Assembly (NCBI RefSeq): GCF_015356865.1
Contig: NZ_JAAFZA010000008.1
Coordinates: 36,113-100,112, forward strand
Direction of reading: 5' to 3'
DNA: 64,000 nucleotides
Origin: Catenulispora pinisilvae
Lineage (GTDB): Bacteria; Actinomycetota; Actinomycetes; Streptomycetales; Catenulisporaceae
The notes below the pieces were generated by a model that saw only the letters and a list, made by a program, of their open reading frames with translations, was not told where the DNA came from and did not search any database. Position numbers and translations under genes: made by a program. This document shows, in pieces, positions 1 to 9,438 of the stretch (the stretch's first letter is position 1; each line of letters opens with the position of its first letter).

Positions 1-1167
1 CTACAACCGGGGGACCCGGACCGGCTGGGGCCGTTCGAGATCCGCAGCCGCATCGGATCCGGCGGCATGGGGGTGGTCTACCTCGGGCGCTCGCCGAGCG
101 GACGGCTGGCGGCGGTCAAGCTGGTACGGCTGGAAGTGGCCGACGACGAGGAGTTCCGGGCCCGGTTCCGACGGGAGATCGACGCCGCGCGCCAGGTCTC
201 GGGCGCCTTCACCGCCGGTGTGCTGGACGCCGACCCGGACGCCGAGCGGCCGTGGCTGGCCTCGGCCTACATCGAGGGTCCCTCACTGCGCGAGCGCGTC
301 ATCGACGCCGGGCCATTGCCGCTGCCCGAGGTCCGCAAGCTGGGAGCCGGCCTGGCCGAGGCGCTGGCCGACCTGCACCGTGTCGGGTTGGTGCACCGGG
401 ACGTGAAGCCGGGCAACGTGCTGCTGGCCGCCGACGGCCCGCGGCTGATCGACTTCGGCGTCATCCGCTCGGACGCGCTGGCCGAGCTGACCGAGTCCGG
501 GTTCATCATGGGCTCGGCCGGCTACATGGCGCCGGAACAGGCCGAGGGCCGGCGCACCGGGCCGGAGGCGGACGTGTTCTCGCTCGGCGCTTTGCTGACG
601 TTCGCCACCACCGGCCGGGGTCCGTACGGCACCGGATCGGCCGCGACGCTGTTGCTGCGCACGGTGAATGAGGCTCCTGATCTGACGGGCGTGCCGGCGG
701 AGCTGCGGGGCGTCATCCAGCGCTGCCTGGCCGCCGATCCCGCCGACCGGCCGCGCGACCGGGATCTGCTCGCGATGCTGGCGCCGGGCGCCGAGGCGCT
801 GCCGGAGTGGGAGCGGCCGCGGCAGACCGACGGCGGGCCGAGGGCCGTCGGGATGCCGCGGCCGTATCCGAGCGCGGCCCAGCAATCGGAACCGCCGCCG
901 TTCATGTCCCAGGGCGATCCCGCCGCCGCGTCCTTCCTTCAGCCGCCGCCGATGCTCGTGCTCAACCCCCAGCAGCAACCGCAGTTCCCGGTCCCGGTCC
1001 AGCAGCAGCCGTACTATCCGGTGATGTACCCACCGCCCTACTCGACAGGTATCCCGGCTTATCGGCGTCGGTCGTTGCCGGCCCCGGTCAAGGTGCTCAT
1101 CATCATGGCCTGGGTAGGGTGCATGCTCCTGCTCGTGTTCATGGTGGTGGGGGCCTCCAACCCGTGA
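1..1167 (+). CDS. Membrane-anchored Ser/Thr protein kinase, 5' end outside window
   Basis: Seen: the frame is open from base 1 and already reads a kinase N-lobe before the first ATG at 67, so the true start lies left of the window. The glycine loop GSGGMGVV, the lysine in AAVKLV, HRDVKPGNVLL, DFG and the MAPEQ activation-segment motif are all present, so the kinase should be active. After the kinase domain (to about codon 265) comes a Pro/Gln-rich juxtamembrane stretch and one transmembrane helix close to the C terminus, with almost nothing outside. Known: this is the Pkn family of actinobacterial Hanks-type kinases, which phosphorylate cytosolic regulators and wall-synthesis proteins. Inferred: with no extracellular sensor it is probably activated by a partner or by dimerisation. 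It converges with the thiolase gene, leaving only 4 bases between stops. Confidence 0.93.
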   Translation, partial: LQPGDPDRLGPFEIRSRIGSGGMGVVYLGRSPSGRLAAVKLVRLEVADDEEFRARFRREIDAARQVSGAFTAGVLDADPDAERPWLASAYIEGPSLRERVIDAGPLPLPEVRKLGAGLAEALADLHRVGLVHRDVKPGNVLLAADGPRLIDFGVIRSDALAELTESGFIMGSAGYMAPEQAEGRRTGPEADVFSLGALLTFATTGRGPYGTGSAATLLLRTVNEAPDLTGVPAELRGVIQRCLAADPADRPRDRDLLAMLAPGAEALPEWERPRQTDGGPRAVGMPRPYPSAAQQSEPPPFMSQGDPAAASFLQPPPMLVLNPQQQPQFPVPVQQQPYYPVMYPPPYSTGIPAYRRRSLPAPVKVLIIMAWVGCMLLLVFMVVGASNP

Positions 1168-1171
1168 CGGC

Positions 1172-2365
1172 TCAGGCCTTCCGGTACAGCGTCACCACGG
1201 CCGCGCCGCCGAGCCCGACGTTGTGCGCCAGTCCCACGCGCGCGCCCTGGACCTGGCGGGCACCGGCCTGGCCGCGCAGGTGCCAGTTGATCTCAGCGCA
1301 CTGAGCCAGTCCGGTGGCGCCCAGCGGGTGGCCCTTGGAGATCAGGCCGCCGGAGGGGTTGACCACCCAGCGGCCGCCGTAGGTGGTGGCGCCGTCGGCG
1401 ACCAGCTTGCCGCCCTCGCCCTCCCCGCACAGGCCCAGCGCCTCGTAGGTGATGAGCTCGTTGATGGAGAAGCAGTCGTGCAGCTCGATCAGGTCCAGGT
1501 CGTCCGGGCCGAGGCCGGAGGCGTCGAAGACCTTGCGCGCGGCGTCCCGGCTCATCGGGCGGCCGACGACGTCGATACAGCTGCGGGTGTCGAAGGCCTC
1601 GGCGGTGTCGGTGGCCATGGCCTGGGCGAGGATCTCAACGGCCTGATCGGCCAGGCCGTGCTGCTCGACGAAGCGCTCGCTGACCACGACCGCCGCCGCC
1701 GAGCCGTCGGAGGTCGGCGAGCACTGGAGCTTGGTCAGCGGCCGGTGGATCTCCTTGGCGTCCAGGATGTCCTGGACCGAGTACTCGTCCTGGAACTGGG
1801 CGTTCGGGTTGTGGACCGAGTGCCGGTGGTTCTTGGCGGCGACCATCGCCAGCTGTTCGGCGGTGGTGCCGTACTCGTCCATGTGCTCGCGCGCGGCGTC
1901 GCCGAAGATCTGCGCGGTCGGCGGCGTGGGCTCGAAGCCGTGCAGGTCGGCCATCAGCGTGTAGTGCCGGGCCACCGGTGAGGCGGCGAAGTCGTCGTTG
2001 TTCACGCCGCCGCCCAGCGCGCCCTTCTTCATCTGCTCGAAGCCCAGCGCCAGCACGCAGTCGTTGAGCCCGCCGGCCACCCACTGCGCGGCCATCATCA
2101 GCGCGGTGGAGCCGGTGGCGCAGTTGTTGTTGACGTTGTAGACCGGCACGCCGGTCAGGCCGAGTTCGTAGGCGGCGCGCTGCCCGCAGGTCGAGGGGCC
2201 GAAGACGTAGCCGGCAGCCACCTGCTCGATCTGTTCGTAGCGCACGCCGGCATCGGCCAGCGCCGCGGTGCCGGCCTCGCGGGCCATGTCGAAGTAGCGC
2301 CACTGCCGGGTCTCGGGCTTCTCGAACTTCGTCATGCCGACGCCGACGACGTAGACCTTGTTCAC
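1172..2365 (-). CDS. SCP-x/lipid-transfer type thiolase (acetyl-CoA acetyltransferase family)
   Basis: A 397-residue thiolase-fold protein. Seen: nucleophile region NNNCATGSTAL (Cys82), the HDCFSINE segment and the C-terminal GHPLGATG loop, which together form the thiolase active site. Known: SCP-x type thiolases cleave beta-keto-acyl-CoA, often on branched or sterol side chains, and usually sit beside acyl-CoA dehydrogenases. The gene follows the tandem acyl-CoA dehydrogenase with 29 bases between, so one transcript from the divergent promoter near 4630 is likely. That promoter carries a KstR-like box, which favours a role in sterol or branched-lipid beta-oxidation. The substrate is inference; an ordinary lipid thiolase role cannot be excluded. 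Confidence 0.9.
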   Translation of the reverse strand: MNKVYVVGVGMTKFEKPETRQWRYFDMAREAGTAALADAGVRYEQIEQVAAGYVFGPSTCGQRAAYELGLTGVPVYNVNNNCATGSTALMMAAQWVAGGLNDCVLALGFEQMKKGALGGGVNNDDFAASPVARHYTLMADLHGFEPTPPTAQIFGDAAREHMDEYGTTAEQLAMVAAKNHRHSVHNPNAQFQDEYSVQDILDAKEIHRPLTKLQCSPTSDGSAAAVVVSERFVEQHGLADQAVEILAQAMATDTAEAFDTRSCIDVVGRPMSRDAARKVFDASGLGPDDLDLIELHDCFSINELITYEALGLCGEGEGGKLVADGATTYGGRWVVNPSGGLISKGHPLGATGLAQCAEINWHLRGQAGARQVQGARVGLAHNVGLGGAAVVTLYRKA

Positions 2366-2394
2366 TGTCGTATCTCCTTCATCAGAGTTCAGTC

Positions 2395-4620
2395 TCAGTC
2401 GCGGGGCAGGCCCAGGATCCGTTCGCCGATCACGTTGAGCTGCACTTCGGTGGTACCGCCGGCGATGGTCAGGCAGCGGCTGGACAGGAAGGCCTGGGTC
2501 CAGCCGGCGGCGGAGCCCGCCGCTTCGGTGGCACCGGCGGCGCCGAGCAGGTCCAGGCCGAGTTCGGCGACGTCCTGAGCGAGCTTCATCGAGATCAGCT
2601 TCCTGATGCTGGCCTCGGGCCCCTGCTCCATCCCGGACAGCTGGCGCAGCGTGGTCCGCAGGCCCAGCAGTGCGGCGGACTGGCCCTGGCAGACCAGGGC
2701 GCCGAGCCGTTGGGCCAGCACCGGATCCAGCTCGTCCCGCGCGGCGACCGAGCTGAGCAGGCCCTCCAGCGAGCCGCCGAGGACCGGGCCGGAGGCCAGC
2801 GAGACGCGCTCGTTGCCCAGGGTGTTGCGAGCCAGCGGCCAGCCGCCGTCCACCTCGCCGACCACCAGAGCGTCGGGGACGAACACGCCGTCCAGGAACA
2901 CCTCGTTGAACATCGACTGGCCGGTGATCTCGCGCAGCGGCCGGACGTCCACGCCGGGCGACAACATGTCGACCAGGAAGTAAGTGATGCCCTCGTGCTT
3001 GGGCTTGTCAGGGCTCGTACGCGCGATGCAGATCGCCCACTGCGCGAAGTTCGCCACCGACGTCCAGACCTTCTGCCCGTCCAGCCGCCAGCCGCCCTCG
3101 GCCCGGGTGGCGCGGGTGGTCAGCGCGGCGAGGTCGGAGCCGGCCCCGGGTTCGCTGAACAGCTGGCACCAGATGACCTCGCCGCGCAGGGTCGGCGCCG
3201 CGAACCGCTCGCGCTGCTCGTCGGTGCCGTATTTGACCAGCGTCGGGACCACCCAGTTGCCGATGATCAGATCCGGCAGCTTCACCTTCGCGGCCGCCTG
3301 CTCCTGCGCGATGACGATCTGCTCGACCGGGCCGGCCGACAGGCCGTAGGGCTTGGAGAGGTAGGGGGCGGCGTAGCCGGTGGCGGCGAGCGCCTTGCGC
3401 TGCTCGGCGGGCGTCAGGTCTTGGACGGCTGCGAAGGCTTCGCGGGCGGCTGTGCGGTAGGCGTCGGCTTCCGCGGGGAGCTCGATCTTGAGTTCGCGGC
3501 GGCGGCCGGCGGCGGTGAGTTCGGCGACACGGGCCAGCCGGCGGCTGGTCGAGCCGTGTACCTGGCGCAGAGTCAGGGCCCTGCGGAGGTAGACGTGGGC
3601 GTCGTGCTCCCAGGTGAAGCCGATGCCGCCGAGGACCTGGATGCAGTCCTTGGCGCATTCGACAGCGGCTTCGAGCGCCAGCGCGGCGGCCAGGGCGATC
3701 GGGAGTTCGGTGGGTTCGGCCGCTTCTACATCCTGAGCGGCGATACCGGATCCGGCGACGAAGGCGGCGTCCCAGACCGCGCTCCGCGCTTGCTCCATGC
3801 GCGCGACCATGTTCGCGCAGCGGTGCTTGACGCCTTGGAACTGGCCGATCGGTTTGCCGAACTGGACCCGGACCTTGGCGTACTCGGCGGCGGTACGAGT
3901 GCACCAGTCCGCGATGCCGACCGCTTCGGCCGAGGCGAGCAGCGCCGCGGTCCGGTCGAGGCTGTCCGTGGCGCCGATGATGACGCGGTCGCGCGGGACG
4001 AAGACGCCTTCGGCGCCGACCTTCGCCACCCGCCGGGTCCGATCCAGCGAGATCAATGGGCTGATATCCAGCTCCGCGGCCGGGACGAGCGCCTGGATGT
4101 CGGAGCCGTCGGACCGGCGAGCCGTGAGCAGCAGCCAGTCGGCGAGCGCCGCACCGATAACCGGTTCTACCGAACCGTCGAGTGTGTAGCCGCCGTTCAC
4201 GGGTTCCGCGACGAGCGTGCCGGGATCCGTCGCGACGGCCGCCGTCGTGCTGCCGTCGGCGATGCCGCGGAGCACGTCGGCGTTGGCCTTTCCGCCGCTG
4301 TCGGCCAGGAAGACGCTCGCGATCGCCGTCGGCAGGAACGGTCCCGGGGTGGCCGCGCGGCCGGTCTCCTCCAGCGCGACGGCCAGCGTCAGCAGCCCGG
4401 CGTCCGCGCCTCCGACGTCCTCGGGAAGGTGGTTGCCGAGCAGCCCCTGCTTGGCGAGTTCGGCCCAGAACGCGGGCCGTTCCTCCTGCTCGGCGTCCAG
4501 CGCCGCGCGCACGGCGGCCGGCGGCACGGCCCGGGCCAGCCACCCCCTGACCGCCTCGGCGAGGTCGCGGTGCTCACTGGTGATCCCTATGGAGCCGATT
4601 CCGGCGGTCACTGAAGCCAC
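2395..4620 (-). CDS. Tandem (double-domain) acyl-CoA dehydrogenase
   Basis: 741 residues, about twice a normal acyl-CoA dehydrogenase. Seen: the first half has VQFGKPIGQFQGVKH and QVLGGIGFTWEHDAHVYLRR, typical of the C-terminal helical part of the fold; the second half has LFSEPGAGSDLAAL and ends with AGGTTEVQLNVIGERILGLP. It is thus two fused dehydrogenase domains (roughly 1-370 and 380-741). Known: mycobacterial FadE proteins of about 730 residues have this layout, and sterol-pathway dehydrogenases often work as unlike dimers, which a fusion could mimic. It should oxidise an acyl-CoA to the enoyl-CoA with FAD, passing electrons to ETF. It heads the operon with the thiolase and reads away from the KstR-like box at 4632. 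Confidence 0.92.
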   Translation of the reverse strand: MASVTAGIGSIGITSEHRDLAEAVRGWLARAVPPAAVRAALDAEQEERPAFWAELAKQGLLGNHLPEDVGGADAGLLTLAVALEETGRAATPGPFLPTAIASVFLADSGGKANADVLRGIADGSTTAAVATDPGTLVAEPVNGGYTLDGSVEPVIGAALADWLLLTARRSDGSDIQALVPAAELDISPLISLDRTRRVAKVGAEGVFVPRDRVIIGATDSLDRTAALLASAEAVGIADWCTRTAAEYAKVRVQFGKPIGQFQGVKHRCANMVARMEQARSAVWDAAFVAGSGIAAQDVEAAEPTELPIALAAALALEAAVECAKDCIQVLGGIGFTWEHDAHVYLRRALTLRQVHGSTSRRLARVAELTAAGRRRELKIELPAEADAYRTAAREAFAAVQDLTPAEQRKALAATGYAAPYLSKPYGLSAGPVEQIVIAQEQAAAKVKLPDLIIGNWVVPTLVKYGTDEQRERFAAPTLRGEVIWCQLFSEPGAGSDLAALTTRATRAEGGWRLDGQKVWTSVANFAQWAICIARTSPDKPKHEGITYFLVDMLSPGVDVRPLREITGQSMFNEVFLDGVFVPDALVVGEVDGGWPLARNTLGNERVSLASGPVLGGSLEGLLSSVAARDELDPVLAQRLGALVCQGQSAALLGLRTTLRQLSGMEQGPEASIRKLISMKLAQDVAELGLDLLGAAGATEAAGSAAGWTQAFLSSRCLTIAGGTTEVQLNVIGERILGLPRD

Positions 4621-4631
4621 GTGGCGGATAG

Positions 4632-4645
4632 TAGAACACGTTTCA
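4632..4645. promoter_or_regulatory. KstR-like operator in divergent promoter
   Basis: The 14 bases TAGAACACGTTTCA match the published mycobacterial KstR consensus TnnAACnnGTTnnA at every fixed position. The site lies in the 50-base gap between the acyl-CoA dehydrogenase gene (leftward) and the methyltransferase gene (rightward), where a repressor could control both. A KstR-type regulator is encoded at 12872. Binding itself is inferred. Confidence 0.65.
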
Positions 4646-4661
4646 GTTATTCGGAAGATAG

Positions 4662-5288
<627 letters not shown>

Positions 5289-5327
5289 GCGCTATGCGTC
5301 TTTAGGTCCTATCCGACTTTAGGCGCG

Positions 5328-6626
5328 CTATGCATCGAGAGCGGCGAGCTTGCCCTCCAGCACCGCCCGCTCCCGCTCGTTCCCACACAGCTTGATGGCG
5401 CGTTCCAGCTCCGTGCGCGCCTCCGCGAAGCGCTCCAACCGGATCAACAGTTCGCCGCGCACGCTGGACAACAGATACGAGTTCGCCAGCGGACCTTGCA
5501 ACTCGTCCACGAGCGCCAGTGCGGCGGCGGGTCCGCGCGCCATCGAGACCGCGACCGCGCGGTTGAGCTCCACGACCGGGGACGGGGTCAGGCGGCCGAG
5601 GGCGTCGTAGAGGGTGACGATCCGTTCCCAGTCCGTGTCCTGGACCGACGTCGCGACCGCGTGGCATTCGGCGATCATCGCCTGCAAGCCGTACGCCCCC
5701 ACGCCGCGCTCGCCGCGGCGGGCCTGAGCCAGCGCCGCGCGGCCGCGCCGGATCGCGGCGTGGTCCCACAGGCGGCGGTCCTGGTCGGCCAACAGGACCG
5801 GCTCGCCGTCCGGGGCGACACGGGCCGGGAAGCGGGCGGCCGTCAGCTCCAGCAGGGCCAGCAGGCCGTGGGTCTCCGGTTCGTCCGGCACCAGGCGGGT
5901 CAGCATGCGGGCGAAGCGTTGCGCCTCGCCGGCCAGGTCCTGACGGATCAGGGCGTCGCCGGCACTGGCTGAGGAGCCCTCGGTGAAGATCAGGTAGACC
6001 ACGGTCAGGACCGAGCCCAGCCGCTCGGCACGCTCTTCCGGCGGCGGGACCTCGAACGGGACGCCGGCCGCGGCCAGCGCCTTCTTCGCGCGGGTGATGC
6101 GGGCCTGCACGGTCGCGGTCGGCACCAGGAACGCGCGGGCGATCTCGTCGCTGGTCAGGCCGCCCACCACGCGCAGCGTCAGGGCCACCCGGGCTTCGCG
6201 GGACAGGACCGGATGACAGGAGACGAACATCAGGGCCAGCAGGTCGTCGTCGATCTGGTCCGGGTCCCACAACACCTCACCGCCATCGCGCGCCGGATCG
6301 TTCGGCGCGCCGCCGGTGGCCACACCACCCTCGCCCAGCTCCTGAGCCAGGGCCGCGTACTTGCGGTCCTGGACGGCGTGCCGACGGAAGTGGTCGATCG
6401 CGCGGCGGCGGCCGACGGTGAGCAGCCAGCCGGCCGGTTGGCGCGGGACGCCCTCGCGCGGCCAGGTGACCAGCGCCTCGGCGAGGGCTTCCTGCGCCAC
6501 GTCCTCGGCCAGCGCGAAGTCGCCGGTGTAACGGGCCAGCGCGCCGACGATGCGGGCGGACTCTATGTGCCAGACCGCGGCCACGGCGGCACGGCCGGCG
6601 GGTTCCGGCGCGGCAGGTTCGGTCAC
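5328..6626 (-). CDS. ECF42-type RNA polymerase sigma factor with C-terminal extension
   Basis: 432 residues. Seen: sigma region 2 near residues 25-95 (ALARYTGDFALAEDVAQEALAEA, then WLLTVGRRRAIDHFRR) and region 4 around 150-200 (LTLRVVGGLTSDEIARAF), followed by a helical TPR-like extension of about 220 residues. Known: this is the architecture of the ECF42 group, which lacks a classic anti-sigma factor, is controlled through its own extension, and is almost always encoded beside DGPF/YCII-domain proteins. Exactly such a gene lies immediately upstream on the same strand (6718-7137), which strongly supports the assignment. Its targets probably include that neighbour. Confidence 0.92.
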   Translation of the reverse strand: MTEPAAPEPAGRAAVAAVWHIESARIVGALARYTGDFALAEDVAQEALAEALVTWPREGVPRQPAGWLLTVGRRRAIDHFRRHAVQDRKYAALAQELGEGGVATGGAPNDPARDGGEVLWDPDQIDDDLLALMFVSCHPVLSREARVALTLRVVGGLTSDEIARAFLVPTATVQARITRAKKALAAAGVPFEVPPPEERAERLGSVLTVVYLIFTEGSSASAGDALIRQDLAGEAQRFARMLTRLVPDEPETHGLLALLELTAARFPARVAPDGEPVLLADQDRRLWDHAAIRRGRAALAQARRGERGVGAYGLQAMIAECHAVATSVQDTDWERIVTLYDALGRLTPSPVVELNRAVAVSMARGPAAALALVDELQGPLANSYLLSSVRGELLIRLERFAEARTELERAIKLCGNERERAVLEGKLAALDA

Positions 6627-6717
6627 GACCGGCTCCGGTTGACGTGACCAGCCCGGTTCGCACGCGAGCCCCGCCCCGCGTGCGAACCCGAGCCCGATCC
6701 CGGCCCCACCATCGCGC

Positions 6718-7137
6718 TCAGAGCTGCCCGGTGGCCTCGCGCCACGCCCGCTCCTTCTTGATCCACTCGTTGTCCTGCGGCATCTCCTCGATCGAGGTCA
6801 CCCGCCGGATCTCGGCCTTGAACCCGGGCCCGGTGATCGGGGAGCGCTTGGCCCACTCCACGGCCTCCTCCTTCGAGGCCACGTTGAGGATGTAGAAGCC
6901 GTTGAACAGCTCCTTGGTCTCCCCGTAGGGGCCGTCGGTGACGATCGGCGGCTCGGCGGAGTAGTCGACGACCACGCCGTCGTCCGGCTCGGCCAGCCCC
7001 TCGGCGGCCAGCAGGACGCCGGCGCGGATCAGCTCGTCGTTGAACTGCCCGACGGTCTCGATCATCTTGCCGAAGTCGGTCTGGCCCATCGACGCCAGCG
7101 CCGTGTCGTCGGCGCGGAAGATCAGCATGTACTTCAT
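6718..7137 (-). CDS. YCII/DGPF-domain protein, ECF42 partner
   Basis: 139 residues from the ATG at 7137, chosen because AGGAG stands 7 bases upstream; a longer GTG-type reading to 7188 has no such site. Seen: starts MKYMLIFRAD and contains TDGPYGETKELFNGFYIL, the DGPF signature of YCII-related proteins. Known: DGPF genes are the standard neighbours and targets of ECF42 sigma factors; their chemistry is unsettled, possibly small-molecule binding or catalysis in stress responses. It precedes the sigma-factor gene by 91 bases on the same strand. Confidence 0.88.
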   Translation of the reverse strand: MKYMLIFRADDTALASMGQTDFGKMIETVGQFNDELIRAGVLLAAEGLAEPDDGVVVDYSAEPPIVTDGPYGETKELFNGFYILNVASKEEAVEWAKRSPITGPGFKAEIRRVTSIEEMPQDNEWIKKERAWREATGQL

Positions 7138-7235
7138 GGTCGGTCTCCTAGCGATTCCTCCGGGCCCCGTCCGGGCCCGTTCACCCATAGGTCGAACGGG
7201 GACCGCGGCGGATCGACACGCCTGCGGCAGCAGAT

Positions 7236-7715
7236 TCAGTCCTGCACGTTGTACTGGTCGTGTTCCAGGAAGAACGCCTGACCCATCGTGTTCTGCAACC
7301 CGTCCACCAACCCGCGGAAGTAGTTCTCACGCGGCGCGCCGGGGGCGAACATCAGCAGCATTGAGGCCGGCTCGCCGGACTCGTTGCGGAACGCGTGCAG
7401 CCCGCCGGGCGGGACGAACAGGTAGTCGCCGGGCGTCGCCTCCACCCACTTCTCACCGTTGAACAGGCGCACCGCGCCCTTCAGGATGAAGAACGCCTCG
7501 CTCATCGTCTTGTGGAAATGAGTACCCGGACCACTCGGTGCGGCGGCGAAGTCCCAACGGTAGAGCCCGTACAAGCCGTCGGAGCTGTCCGAGGTGGACA
7601 GCAGGCTGCAAGTGCCGCCGGAGGCGAAGGCGATCTCCGGCTCGGCGTCGGCCGGGCGGAACGTGGCGCTAACATCGCCGGTGTCGGCGAAGTAGCGCGG
7701 GTCGGGATAGGACAT
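7236..7715 (-). CDS. Cupin-domain protein
   Basis: 159 residues. Seen: cupin motif 1 as GTHFHKTMSEAFFILKGAVRLF and motif 2 as GDYLFVPPGGLHAFRNES, so metal-binding His residues are present in one double-stranded beta-helix domain. Known: single-domain cupins of this size range from oxygenases and isomerases to sugar- or signal-binding proteins, and sequence alone does not select one. It follows the DGPF/ECF42 pair by a 98-base gap on the opposite side and is divergent from the second kinase gene. Function not assigned. Confidence 0.85.
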   Translation of the reverse strand: MSYPDPRYFADTGDVSATFRPADAEPEIAFASGGTCSLLSTSDSSDGLYGLYRWDFAAAPSGPGTHFHKTMSEAFFILKGAVRLFNGEKWVEATPGDYLFVPPGGLHAFRNESGEPASMLLMFAPGAPRENYFRGLVDGLQNTMGQAFFLEHDQYNVQD

Positions 7716-7827
7716 AGACGCAACCCTTCCTGAGTACTTCGGCGGATGTGATCATTACCCCGCTTCCGTAGTCTGTCCGAAGTCGGAATCACAGTCGACC
7801 CGGGCGATCTTGTGGGGGATACAGATC

Positions 7828-9393
7828 ATGACCGACAAGTCTCAACCCGGCCGCCTGGTCGGCGGCCGGTACCGTCTGGTCGACCGATTGGGTGCCGGAG
7901 GCATGGGCCGCGTGTGGCGGGCCCACGACCAGACGCTGGGCATCGACGTGGCGATCAAAGAGGTGTCGCTGCCGTTCATGTTGTCCGACGAGCAGCTGGC
8001 CGAGCGGCTGCGGCGGGCCGAGCGCGAGGCCCGCAACACCGCGCGGCTGCGGGATCAGCCGGGCATCGTGACCGTGCACGACGTGGTGATCGACGACGAC
8101 GCGCCGTGGATCGTGATGCAGCTGGTCTCCGGCATGTCGCTGGACGAGCACCTGCGCGAGCACGGCCCGCTGAGCGTGGCGAACACCGCGAAGGTGGCCG
8201 ACACGATGCTGCGCGCCCTGGACGCCGCGCACGCCGCCGGGATCGTGCACCGCGACGTGAAGCCGGCGAACGTGCTGCTGGCCGAGGACGGCCGGGTGCT
8301 GCTCACCGACTTCGGCATCGCCCACTACGAGAACGACACCTCGCTGACGATGACCGGCGCGGTCGTCGGCTCGGCGGAGTACCTGGCGCCGGAGCGGGCG
8401 CGCGCCCAGGAGGCCGGTCCGTCCTCGGACCTGTTCTCCCTGGGCGTCACGCTCTACCAGGCGGTGGAGGGCGTCTCGCCGTTCCGCCGCGACTCCCCCA
8501 CCGCCACGATGACCGCGGTGTTGTTCGACCAGCCGGCACCGCCGAAGAACGCCGAGCGGCTGACGGCGCTGCTGGCCGGGCTGCTGGCGAAGGACCCGGC
8601 GCAGCGGCCGTCGGTGCAGGCCGCGCTGGCGATGGTGAACGGGACCGCGCCCACCGGTGCGGGCCCGGCGGTCACCATCGCGTCCATCCCGACCCCGCCC
8701 ATGCCGTTCGTCCCGCCGACGCGCGCGCTGACGAACCAGCCAAATGCGCAGGGCTCGCCGCCCTACCCGACGAGTTCGACGCCGTATCTGGCCAATCCGA
8801 CGCTGAGCCCGCCGCCGCGCAACGGGAACGGCAACGGCAACGGCCTGAAGATCGGCCTCGGCGTGCTGGCGGTGGTGGCGGTCAGCGCGCTGGCGACGTT
8901 CGGCGTCACCCAGCTGATGCACTCCAACTCGCCGCAGGCCGGGCCGGGCACGTCGTCGTCCTCGGGCGCCGGCCCGGCCACCGCGACGACGCCGACCTCC
9001 CAGGCTGCGTCCGGGAACGTGCCGAACAGCGACGGTTCGCAGAGCCCGACGACGTCCGTGACGACGAGCAGCGGGCCGCCGAGCCCGGCCGGCGGGGGCA
9101 AGGCCGGCTGCTCCCAGGCCCTGGCGGACGTGAACGCCTTCAACAAGTCGAACCCGGCCGGCACCGGCAACAAGGACATCGAGATCCAGGCCGACCACGA
9201 CCTGGCGACCAAGCTCAACGCCGACGCGGCCACGGCCACCGACCCGGCGGTGCAGACCGCGATCCAGAACCTGGCGGAGAGCTGGGACACGTTCGCGACG
9301 GACTACTCCAACGGCGACACCGCGGGGATGAGCCAGACGATTCCGCAGACCACCAAGGACTTCACCCTGATGAACACGGCTTGCAACAGCTGA
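7828..9393 (+). CDS. Transmembrane Ser/Thr protein kinase
   Basis: 521 residues from the ATG at 7828, preceded by GGGGGA eight bases upstream; an ATG at 7810 lacks a site. Seen: glycine loop GAGGMGRVW (23-31 region), Lys44 in VAIKEV, HRDVKPANVLL, DFG and LAPERARA, so catalytically complete. A Pro/Asn-rich linker leads to a transmembrane helix around residues 335-357, then a Ser/Thr/Gly-rich spacer and a small outer domain of about 95 residues with two cysteines. Known: actinobacterial Pkn kinases sense outside signals through such domains. The outer domain is not PASTA; it is a short helical domain I do not recognise. Ligand unknown. Confidence 0.93.
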   Translation: MTDKSQPGRLVGGRYRLVDRLGAGGMGRVWRAHDQTLGIDVAIKEVSLPFMLSDEQLAERLRRAEREARNTARLRDQPGIVTVHDVVIDDDAPWIVMQLVSGMSLDEHLREHGPLSVANTAKVADTMLRALDAAHAAGIVHRDVKPANVLLAEDGRVLLTDFGIAHYENDTSLTMTGAVVGSAEYLAPERARAQEAGPSSDLFSLGVTLYQAVEGVSPFRRDSPTATMTAVLFDQPAPPKNAERLTALLAGLLAKDPAQRPSVQAALAMVNGTAPTGAGPAVTIASIPTPPMPFVPPTRALTNQPNAQGSPPYPTSSTPYLANPTLSPPPRNGNGNGNGLKIGLGVLAVVAVSALATFGVTQLMHSNSPQAGPGTSSSSGAGPATATTPTSQAASGNVPNSDGSQSPTTSVTTSSGPPSPAGGGKAGCSQALADVNAFNKSNPAGTGNKDIEIQADHDLATKLNADAATATDPAVQTAIQNLAESWDTFATDYSNGDTAGMSQTIPQTTKDFTLMNTACNS

Positions 9394-9402
9394 AACGGCG
9401 AT

Positions 9403-9429
9403 CGCGGCCCGGTCTTCAACCGGGTCGCG
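9403..9429. terminator. Hairpin between convergent genes
   Basis: An 11-base stem with one G-U type mismatch around a CTTCA loop, placed in the 45-base gap between the converging kinase and prenyltransferase-like genes. It can end transcription from both sides. No U tract follows, which is usual in this GC range. Confidence 0.6.
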
Positions 9430-9438
9430 CGGGGGTTC